Source of the DNA: Niebla homalea
Taxonomy: Eukaryota; Ascomycota; Lecanoromycetes; Lecanorales; Ramalinaceae
Assembly (NCBI GenBank): GCA_019925105.1
Contig: JAHGAU010000011.1
Location: 682,001-746,000, forward strand
Length of the DNA: 64,000 bases
Direction: 5' to 3'
Positions 49,062-58,104 of this stretch are shown here, in pieces. Each line of letters opens with the position of its first letter. Positions within the stretch are counted from its first letter, which is position 1. The position numbers and the translations under genes are program-made. Below the pieces are notes generated by a model. That model searched no databases. It saw only the letters and a list, made by a program, of their open reading frames with translations, and was not told the origin of the DNA.

Positions 49062-50201
49062 TTATCCCTTCCTCCAATACACTTCTACCGCCTTGAACTC
49101 GTCGTGCAGGCTTCCGAGGTCCTCAATCAGCTGGCTATACTCCTGAATCTGACTTCTCCCCTTGTCGAGGTTGACCTCCTCCAGACTATACATCAGAATC
49201 CTCTTCCAACTCGACAACGGGTCCAGATCCTCCTCTGCCCGTTGTAGCGATACCCACACCCCCTTCCTCTCCTCTTCCAGTTCGTCTTGGATCCGCAAGA
49301 GGAGGGCACTGGCACACTCGATGTGATGCAACATGGTGTCCACTTGATCACGCGTTCTCGTCGACTCAGTGGCGAGGTATCTGCACGCCGCAATCGAGTG
49401 ATGCAAGAAACAAGCTTCACCAGCGGGACGAAGAGCCATTTCACAGCCGGCATGGAGCTTCATGCTCTGCGCCTTGACATGGAGGAAATAGGAATGAAGG
49501 TCGCGGACAGAACTCAGGCTTCCCTCCTTGGATCGTTCTTGGATGGACCTGAGGGAGGCTTCGACGGTTGAAAGGAGCTTCACCGATGAATTTGAAATGG
49601 TGAATCGGCTTTCGCCATCATCTTCTGGACATGGAGAAGAAAATACTGGTGATAACGATGATAATGATGATGAAGGTGGTACTCGAGGCCATTGGTTGGG
49701 ACTGCCGACCGAGCTGGACCACCACAGCCATTCCAGCCAGCTCGCCAGGACGATGACTCCAGCAAGTACAAGATAGGAGAGCGACGCCAAACAAATCCAC
49801 CTTCTTGGTCGTCTCTGTGGTAGCCTACTGGCGCTGTCAGGCTGCAGCGGCTCAATCGCCCCGGAAAGAGATGCGTTGCTTTGACCTCGACGAGGCCCCC
49901 CTGGTCCGTCGTGCGAATCAGGGCGACCGCGAACAGCCAAAAGGCTTACCGAGCCTGAGCTCAGCGAGATGGGCTGATCCACCCGTCCTTGTGGTCGTGA
50001 TGTTGTGGAAGCATTCTCCAGCCAGCTTAATAGGTTCTGCTGAGCTGTACGCTGACCACGTGCCGAGTTCACTCTTTCGACATTCGCATGGCTGACCTCT
50101 GCCGGCCCTTCCCTTGCCAACAGAGTGCTCTCTTCACGTCTCGGCGGTTTGATCTTGAGTGGAGGAAGTCTTTGACCTTCCGCCCGATGCTGATTGGGCA
50201 T
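49062..50201 (-). CDS. Single-pass membrane protein with helical C-terminal domain
   Basis: I do not recognise the family. From the ATG at 50201 (start MPNQHRAEG) the product is 379 residues. The frame is open further to an ATG at 50339, but those 46 extra residues look like translated leader. The N-terminal ~130 residues are polar, Arg/Ser/Pro-rich and probably disordered. A clear membrane segment follows at about 135-161 (WICLASLSYLVLAGVIVLAS then WLEWLWW), preceded by RRPRR, which suggests the N-terminus is cytosolic by the positive-inside rule. A Ser/Pro linker leads to about 180 residues of predicted amphipathic helices, with a coiled-coil-prone LLLRIQDELEEERKGVWVSL. No intron is needed. 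It is divergently arranged with the next gene, about 340 bp between starts. Confidence 0.6.
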   Translation of the reverse strand: MPNQHRAEGQRLPPLKIKPPRREESTLLAREGPAEVSHANVERVNSARGQRTAQQNLLSWLENASTTSRPQGRVDQPISLSSGSVSLLAVRGRPDSHDGPGGPRRGQSNASLSGAIEPLQPDSASRLPQRRPRRWICLASLSYLVLAGVIVLASWLEWLWWSSSVGSPNQWPRVPPSSSLSSLSPVFSSPCPEDDGESRFTISNSSVKLLSTVEASLRSIQERSKEGSLSSVRDLHSYFLHVKAQSMKLHAGCEMALRPAGEACFLHHSIAACRYLATESTRTRDQVDTMLHHIECASALLLRIQDELEEERKGVWVSLQRAEEDLDPLSSWKRILMYSLEEVNLDKGRSQIQEYSQLIEDLGSLHDEFKAVEVYWRKG

Positions 50202-50540
50202 GGCTAGCAAATGGGCAAACAGCAGAGGAGGCAAGCCGCCTCGCCAAAAATTCTCGCAGGTGGAACAGTAGAGCAAGCTCTTGCAAAGGGTGGGATCGAA
50301 AGAGATGGAAAGCTCAAGAGGAAAAGAGGAAATCAGCAAAACATGGGAGCTATCACCTTTTCCAAGAAAAAGAAAGCGGCAGAGTTTCGGAGTCAGGCCA
50401 AATAAAGGACCATGTCTGAGATGAATCTTCCCCTTTCACTCATGAGCTAGTCTCTCCCTCCTGCATTCAATTTCCACCATGATTGCTTTCCGTTTGCTCG
50501 ACCTTTTCCACCAGATTTCACCCTGACAAGCCTGCACACT
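50202..50540. promoter_or_regulatory. Shared divergent promoter region
   Basis: This ~340-bp gap lies between the starts of two divergent genes. The part near the rightward gene (50430-50535) is pyrimidine-rich (CTAGTCTCTCCCTCCTGCATT), a common fungal promoter feature. No TATA box or named factor site is certain. Confidence 0.4.
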
Positions 50541-50687
50541 ATGGCTCTTTCCAACATCTATTGCCTTCTCCAGGGAAGGATCCTCTGCATTAATATCCTG
50601 GCTACCGCAGCATTATCAACACTCCCATTTGATTCTCATCCTGTGGTCACTGCGCCAAAGCCGTTACAGACCCTGACGATGACGATA

Positions 50688-50719
<32 letters not shown>

Positions 50720-51608
50720 ATCAACCCCATCCTGTCCAGTATACCAGCAACCACCATTCCAGGCTGACGTCTTCCTCCGTCGCACCATCGAACGCTACAT
50801 TCTCAATACTCAAAAGATTCGTGACGGCCTTGTCGGCACCATATACCCCTCCCTAGATCAGCTTTCACCCCTGATGGCATCATTCTCCGCTCTGCTCTCA
50901 AGCCAGCAAGCAGACAGGTTGGCCGAAACCAGGCACGCTCTTGCATTGGCTTGTAGACAGGCCTGGGAAGCTACAACGTCTACCATTGGTACCTTGATCC
51001 CGTCCGACGTCAGTCAGATGCAGCAGACCTTGGCAGAAGGGGTGGAAAAGGCCCAAAGACTGGCGGAAACGATTACACCCGTCCTGGATGATGCATCATG
51101 CCGCCTTCGTGGCCTCCTCTTCAGAATGACGGCTTCTGCTTCTGCATTGGCAACCCTACCGCAATATACCTCGAGAGCGCTTGCCAATACGGCGGCGGCG
51201 GCGGCAGCGGAAAAAGCACTCGCAGTGGTGGTCTTCCGTGACGACAGCACCGCGAACGTGTCCACTACCGCCCAATCGGATCTATCCTTCCTGGGCCGCC
51301 TCATTCACGCCTATGTGATGTCCAACCTCCCTGAATGGGTGCAAAACCTTTTCTCCCTGCTCAAAACGACTCTCAACATCGTGCTTTGGATTGCTGACCT
51401 CATGTCCATGTACCCGCGCTGGTCGGTATGGGTTTTGATGACCGCTCTTTTCGTCTTTGGGGCCATCTCGCTGGCCTCGGGCGTAGCGGCCGTGTGGAGG
51501 GTGATAAAATGCGGCTTTTGGGTATTGAGAAAGCTGGTCGGGCTTGTTTGGAGGATCGCCGGGGGGGTGTGGTGGGTGGTGAGGCAGATTACGAGGTTGT
51601 TTTGGTAG
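50541..51608 (+). CDS. Membrane protein with Trp-rich cationic C-terminal tail
   Basis: I do not recognise the family. 355 residues from the ATG at 50541; a second in-frame ATG (residue 47, just before the Thr run) is an alternative start. Residues ~14-32 are hydrophobic (signal-like or a weak anchor). Next comes a poly-Thr run encoded by ACG/ACA triplet repeats (50695-50720), then about 190 residues of predicted helix (PSLDQLSPLMASFSALLSSQ, for example) with an Ala-rich patch from GCG repeats. The C-terminal 90 residues hold one short hydrophobic helix (~275-287), one strong membrane segment (~295-319, WVLMTALFVFGAISLASGVA) and a final tail of alternating Trp/Val/Leu and Arg/Lys (RVIKCGFWVLRKLVGLVWRI, for example) ending RLFW. 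The tail looks membrane-interfacial. A single exon suffices. Confidence 0.65.
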
Positions 51609-52173
51609 AGGAAGCAGGGATGGCATGGCTGGCTGGTCGGACGATGATGTGTTGGCGAGAAGATGGAAAAATGGAAAAATGGAAAAATGGAAAAATGGAA
51701 AAATGGAAAGGTATTGAGTGAGCGAAGAGACGAGGGTCTACGCTGTGTGTTTGGATCTCTGGGCTTTTAATGGCGATATCATCTTCCCTCATCTATCACT
51801 CGCGCACTCTGTTCTTGGAATACGGTAGAAGAATTTGGTATCAACCCAATCACACGGCATGGGTTGCCGTCTTCCTCGGCGACAGAACAGGTATGAGCTT
51901 CTCAATCCTACGCAATCCGCCCTGGGGAATGACAATCCAAGTAATAAACGGCCTGTACGGTTTGCTGGAGATCCATCTCATGACGCCCCGCCAATAAAGA
52001 GACTCTGCACCTCATTACGGCTTCTTGCATATTCAATGTCTCGATCAATTTGTCATCTCATCTCACCTCAAAGAATTTTCAAGACATGGGGCGATCCTTG
52101 TTCTTCATTCCCCCCCCTTTCTCTTGCTCTCGTCTTTCTTTTCATACCAAGCAAGCACATCTAACGTACGAAG
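51609..52173. other. Intergenic region between two plus-strand genes
   Basis: Holds the 3' end of the upstream gene, an 8-bp tandem repeat at 51663-51708 (separate entry) and the promoter of the kinesin-like gene. A pyrimidine tract (CCCCCCCTTTCTCTTGCTCTC at 52110-52131) precedes the start. The short open frames here lack coding character. Confidence 0.45.
51663..51708. repeat. 8-bp tandem repeat, about 5.7 units
   Basis: Perfect head-to-tail ATGGAAAA units just downstream of the preceding gene's stop codon, purine-only on plus apart from one T per unit. Confidence 0.9.
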
Positions 52174-54487
52174 ATGGAGGTGGACCTAGAGCCAGACTCG
52201 AACATTAATCCTGTAGATGATAATGATACCTCGGCCAGTGCTGAGAGCCTCGAGCTTCGACAGCGTGCACAACATGCACGACGACAAGGAGATGCGGCCG
52301 AGGGCCCACAACAAGCTCAGGTGAGTCTGAAAGCCATTCAGAGCCTGCTAGCTCGGCCCCCTTCAAACCCTTTCCTTCCTCCTCCTCCTCCGCCTGGCCT
52401 CTCAAGCTTCTCCCTCTCTCAAGAAGGGTTTTCTTTTCGACTGAGTGTGTCCCCTGAAAGAAAGCTGGCGGCTGATTTCGACCCATCAAGAATCTCATCT
52501 CAAGCTTCCGGGCCGTGCTCAGGCGACAGAAACGCCTCAGGATCATACTTGCTTCCGTGATCGGATGGATGGTCCCAGCCATCCTTCTCCTGGCCATTTA
52601 CAAACTGGCTCGAGACTTTGACCTGATGCGCGATCCCCTGCGATTGAAAATGGAGATCAATCGTTGGCGCCGCATTTGCTTCTTCCTGGGCCCTTTGGCG
52701 GCTGTTTGCCTCGAGCAAATTTGGTTGGAAGCTGCTGACCCAGATGGCCGATGGGTGGGGATGGGACTTACAGTTCCAGCGGGAGGCCAAGAGGCAATCG
52801 AGGAGGAGGAGAAGGAGACAGCTGCTGCGAAGATTGCATTATGCTTGGAGCAGAGGATCGTTCGTCTCACTGATATGGTTCATAAGTTAGAAGGTCCGAT
52901 GTCTCCTGCCCCGTCTAGCATTTTGCGTTGTTATTCAAAAGGGTGCGTGTTATCGTATCGATCAAGATTTAACGAGCGTGAAGCAACAGGGGACCTCCAG
53001 CTTACGCAACACACGCCTCCTCAAGACCTGGCTTGGATCCAACACGAGCATCGGGGTTCTTCCCCAACTGCCGCCAGCGAGCACGAGGAGCGAGAGGAAG
53101 ACTCGAGCGCCGAACAAGACCCGACGCTCGAGACTCAATGCCAGGACATGGATCAATCAGAGACATCAGAAAGACGGGAAAGCGATGCCGAGCGCGAGCA
53201 TGCCTTTCAAGCCTCCGCGGCGGAATCAGCGGCCAAAGAGGCGCTGAAGGCTCGAGTCCGCCAAGCAGAGAGCGAGCTGCGGATAACAAAGAAAGAACAT
53301 CGCAGGCAGCTCCAGTGGGTAGAGAAGAAGATGCAGGAAATACATGGCCGGGAACTCGATATGGTTTTACATGACCGCAGGTCGACACTGGATGACCTGC
53401 ATCGCAACTTTGTCAAATCGATTGGTCTCATACAGGGGAGGTCTGTCTGGATGATGGCTCGATTTCGAGGCTTTTTGGAGGACAACACCGTGCCTCTTGT
53501 TGAAACAATCCGGGTCGATGAAGTCGAGCAGACGATTGAAATTCGACCCGAATCAGCAGGTAAGAAATGGGAGAAGTTCGACGGCTTCACACGCATCGTC
53601 CCACGTACCGGCGACAATGAAGATGTCTGGCGATGTCTTGCCCCAGCTGTCTGCGCCTTTACCTCTGGCCATCCGACCTGTATCCTGTTTGACGGGTCCA
53701 GTGGATCCGGCAAGTCCCACACCATATTCACCGGACCTGATGCCATCGCGGAACGAATCGTGAGCGAGACTTTCAATTGGATCCGTGTGATCGGTCAGAT
53801 AGATCACCCGAATGTTGTAACCAAGCTTGCCTTTGAAGCTTACACCGTCGGCCATACCGGACGGACCGACGTGCAAGAAAAGAAGATTTTCGACACACCG
53901 GACGCTCTTGATCAGGTCATCCGCGACGTCCAATCCGAACGAGCGAAGACGGATCGAAACACTGTCCACAACAAAACCTCGTCGCGCACTCATCTCATTC
54001 TGAGATATCTGATCGACGCTTATCCGACCGGAAGACGCAGATCACCTCCCCAAACAATAATGAGCCTTTGCCTGGTTGACCTTGCCGGCGGTGAGCGAGG
54101 CGATAGAGACCCAATCTACATCCATGACGCCGAGGAAAAGGAACGTTTCTTCATCCGTGAGAGCCGAGCTCGTCTCCACGCCCTGCTTTTGAACCCGCAT
54201 GATCTATCGCACGGTGACAGTGTAAGTCTTTATGCCCCCTCCCCCCCTTCTTCTCCGTCCAAGCCCCGTAAAGCAAAGTTGTGCTTACCAGCCATAACAT
54301 ATTGAGTCGAGTACAGTTGACCGAGCACTTGCAACAGTACCTCTACATCGACCCGTTGAACACCCCCCTGTTTCCCCAGAAATGCATCTTCTTCAGCCTC
54401 CTGGACCCGTCGAGCAGGAGAATTCACGAGACCATGGAGACCCTCAGGTTCACCCGGGAGTTGCAGGCTGCACGGTTTCCCTCCTGA
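52174..54487 (+). CDS. Membrane-anchored C-terminal kinesin-like motor protein
   Basis: Three-exon model: 52174-52320, 52491-54221, 54317-54487; introns GTGAGT...CATCAAG (170 bp) and GTAAGT...TACAG (95 bp), both phase 0; 682 residues. Two hydrophobic segments lie at residues ~66-86 (IILASVIGWMVPAILLLAIY) and ~110-129. A charged region and a coiled coil (~281-347) lead into a C-terminal motor, the order of kinesin-14. Visible motor motifs are the P-loop GSSGSGKSHT (~451-460), switch I NKTSSRTH (543-550), switch II DLAGGER (579-585; canonical DLAGSE) and, in exon 3, SLTEHLQQYL followed by METLRFTREL, the usual SKLTRLLQ and LRFA positions. The family binds microtubules and hydrolyses ATP. Here the motor is short and divergent, and the microtubule-binding regions are poorly conserved, so motility is uncertain. 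The membrane anchor implies cargo is the membrane it sits in. The first acceptor (52490) is less certain; 52529 is an alternative. A further 3' exon beyond 54487 is possible. Confidence 0.75.
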
Positions 54488-55655
54488 TTGACTTGCTACG
54501 GGTTATGGTTTAGCATCGGTGCTGGCGCAAGTTGCAATTGGAAATGCTGTCGACGGATGGTATCAATAATGACGAGTGGCTGGCTACCCCGAAAATCGTC
54601 AGTGCGCTGGTCCTGCGACCCATTCCGCAGGCCGAAGGGAGCTCACGAAGATGACCCTGACTCCGACGGCGTCACCGGCTCTTGAAAGCACTTTTTAGTA
54701 ACGACCAGGGAGCGAGCGATTGCACCGGCGAAAGCCCCCGCGGAGCTACTCAAAGACAAAATACATATATATTAAGTACTGCTTCCTCCGCGAGTGTGTG
54801 TGGGTGGCCAACAAAGCCTCAGCTACGAGATGCCTTTCCGAAAATTCAGGAATTAAAACTTTCAAATAATGGCAGTACATCCTCTTTGGCGGTTATAGGA
54901 TAAATGTTCTTTACTATTAGAGTTTGCGAAGGATGATACCCCTTGCGGCGGCATGGTTCCAGTGGAACTTTTCTTCTTACTTTTCTTACTTAGTTAAATG
55001 AAGTAAAAATACATAAAGACGAGAACTGTCAGCCAGTATATTACCGGTATAAAGTACGGGCAAAAAATATTATAGAGCAGTTATATAGGTAATATTAAGA
55101 TATCCCTATAATGCGTATAAATAATATTATCTGGCAGTATATCCCAGAACGCCTAATTATTTACCTATAAGCACCTTTTATCTTTATAAATAAATTATAT
55201 AGAATATATATATCTTGCTTATTTATTTACTTATTATATATTTTATAATTATAAACTTAATTATATATAACTTTATAGCGTATATTATATTCATTTAATT
55301 ATTTAAATAAATAATTAAACCGTAATACTTATGATAATTAAATCTTATTCGTATTAAAAAGGCCTTTATAAGGGGTATTAATAAGTACCGGTAATAAGAT
55401 AAGGATTAAAATTCTATTATTGATAGGAACCGGACACTGGTCGTATGAATAGGATAATATATATACGACTAGGATACATTAAATAGTTCACCTGTCCTGA
55501 GGATAGGTGAAAAGATTATTATTTATACAATACCTATACTACCGGATTCGGTCCTTTTTAATTATAAAGATAGTAGGACTCCTTTTTAAAGATCGTTTAT
55601 TGAACTTTATTAACCGTTAAAAGCAGTAGAATATAAGTTAAACTTATAAGATTAC
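54488..55655. other. Gene-block edge passing into AT-rich DNA
   Basis: Bases 54488-54910 are GC-balanced. A run at 54532-54658 reads as plausible peptide (LQLEMLSTDGINNDEWLATP then KIVSALVLRPIPQAEG), preceded by a GCGCAAG acceptor-like site, so it could be an alternative last exon of the kinesin-like gene; I did not include it. From about 54960 the DNA becomes AT-rich. A hairpin TTCACCTGTCC-TGA-GGATAGGTGAA lies at 55487-55511. Confidence 0.4.
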
Positions 55656-55740
55656 TCCGGGAAGCGGGACGGGATATATCCTATGGGATAAGGATGGGAT
55701 AGGGACAAGATAGGGATAAAATAGGATAAAGTCGCTTTTA
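55656..55740. mobile_element. One end of the GGGATA-type TIR element
   Basis: CCGGGAAGCGGGACGGGATA followed by TATCCTATGGGATAAGGATG and further GGGATA copies matches the reverse complement of the right end of the element at 8147-8536 over about 75 bases. The opposite end was not found before LINE copy D, so this is a truncated copy, or a larger element whose other end has decayed. Confidence 0.55.
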
Positions 55741-58092
55741 TTTTATCCCGTATTAATTTAAGATAAAATAAAATGGGATTAAAATATATTAAAATCTTAA
55801 TAATAAATTAAATAAAACTTATCGTAAATAAAAGTAACGAGTTTTAAGGTTAATAATTAAAAAAATTATATAAAGATAATTATAAAAATAATTTAAAAAA
55901 GTTATAATATTAGAAGCTTAATTTATTATATAGCTTTCTTATAGCGTTATATTAAAGCTTAAATAATATTACTTTAAATCTTTTTATCTTTGACTTTTTA
56001 TTAATATTTAATTTATATATTTTATTCTTTAAACGTATTAACTTAAATTACACTTAAAGAAATTAATAAAAGTAGATTTATCTTAAGCTTAAACGTATTT
56101 TAAGCTTAAATTTTTTTTAAAGTTAAATTACTTAAATTAATTTAAAATATTATTCTTTTATTAATCCGGGGAGTTATAACTTAAGAAATTAACGTTATTT
56201 AAAGTAAAGTATAATATTATATATATTAATAAGTCATCCTTTAAATTATCGTCCTTATTATTATTATTATTATCGTTATTATTGATATATTTTATAACTA
56301 TATTTACGTTATATTTCTAGTTCTTTTATTCCTTATTTTTTCAATCTTTAAAATTATTATTATTTATTTTTAAGTTTATATACGATTAATTTAATTTATT
56401 TTCTTGTTATTTATGATAATAAATTAATATTTTACCCGGAAAATTAAAAAGATAAAGTAGTTTTAATTCTTATAATAACGCTTAATAATAAAAAAGTAAT
56501 ATTTATATTTAACCTTAACGGAAAGGTTATAAAACATATTTTAAGTTATTTATAATACAATAAACAACTTATAAGATAAATGTTTTTATTAAATTAAGAT
56601 TCTATTATTTATTTTAAATAATAACGTTACTTTATTTTAATAAGTTTAATAAACATAAAAATAAATATAAACGTACTATTATTCTTATATTATTCAAATT
56701 TATTAACAATAATATTCTTTAGTAAGCTTTCTTTATCTAAAATAAAAAAGTATTTAGGTCCTTTATAATTTATGTTTATTTACTTAACTTTTAATTCGTT
56801 AATTAATTAAGGTTAAAGCGTAAAACGTATTTATTAAAGGTTTTATAAAGGGTAACCCAATAAACTTCCGCTTATAGGGTTTTACTTATTATTATATATT
56901 AACCTTAACCTTTAAAGACCTTATTGTTACCTTATAAAAGTAATAAAGCCGTTTATTTATAAAGCGAATTAATTAAGCTTTAAGTTTTATCGTAATAGTT
57001 AATTAACTTAATATACGTTATATTTAACACTTAAATAAACTTTTTTTTAAATAATTTATTTACGTTATAAATGATTATTTTACTTTTTAACATAATTAAA
57101 AAGCTTATTATATATTATAAAAATGAAATTACGCGTTAATAATTTAATAATATTTATTATTTTAATAATTAAATAAAATAATTAAATCAATTCCGTTCAA
57201 TATCCAATATAGCTTTATTCTTTAAGGTTAAGCCTTAAAAGCTTATTTTTTCTTTTATCTTTTTTTAAAAATATATTAATATCTTTATAAAGTATTAAGG
57301 TATAAATTATTATATAAAAAGATAAGTTTTAATAAGTTATTATATTCTAAAATAATAAAATAATATTTTCTTACGTTTCTTATTTTAATTTAAGATTAAG
57401 GGATTTATAATATTATAAGTATTAATCCTTCTTTATTAAATAACGGTAAAAGTCTCTTTATATCTATTATTTATATTAACATAAATTATAATCTTCCGGA
57501 TGTATGATTAATTAAATAAGTATAAAGATTATTAGAAATTTATTTTACTTTTATTAATATTTTAAGGATACTTATAGTTTTACCGTTAATTAATTCAGTT
57601 TATTCTTCGTTAAAATAATAATTTATATTATTATTTATTATCTATATTTCAAAATAGGTTAAGAAAACCTTAAGTAAAAGTTGGATAATATGAATTAAGC
57701 ATAATAAATATTCTTATTTTTTTTACGTCTTTACGATATTAATAAAAGAGTTTTAATATATTTTAACTTTTTAACGTAATATAGCCGTTATAATATTATT
57801 ACTATTCATATTATTAATAATAACGGTTAATATATAATCCTTTAATTTATAGTTTTTAATTATTTTTATTATAATAAATATAAGTCGTTTATTATTATAA
57901 ATATTTTTAATATATTTCAATTTAATAAATATATTATAATACTTTTAATCTTAATTAATTTAATATACTATAATCGTTATATAGGATTATTTATTATTAA
58001 TAAATTAATTATTTATAATTAATAAAACCTTTTTATTATCCTTAAGAAGCTCTTTTACTAAAAGTAATTTAATCTTTTTAAAACCCTTTATT
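55741..58092. other. AT-rich decayed DNA left of LINE copy D
   Basis: No intact frame. If the TIR at 55656 marks an autonomous DNA transposon, its transposase would lie here on the minus strand, but I could not identify any transposase motif. A less decayed patch is at 56830-56960. LINE copy D is inserted at 58104. Confidence 0.35.
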
Positions 58093-58104
58093 ATATAATT
58101 CTCA

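Noticed and set aside
53207..53776. Minus-strand 189-codon frame opposite the kinesin motor
   Set aside because: Antisense shadow of a strongly coding exon with recognisable kinesin motifs.
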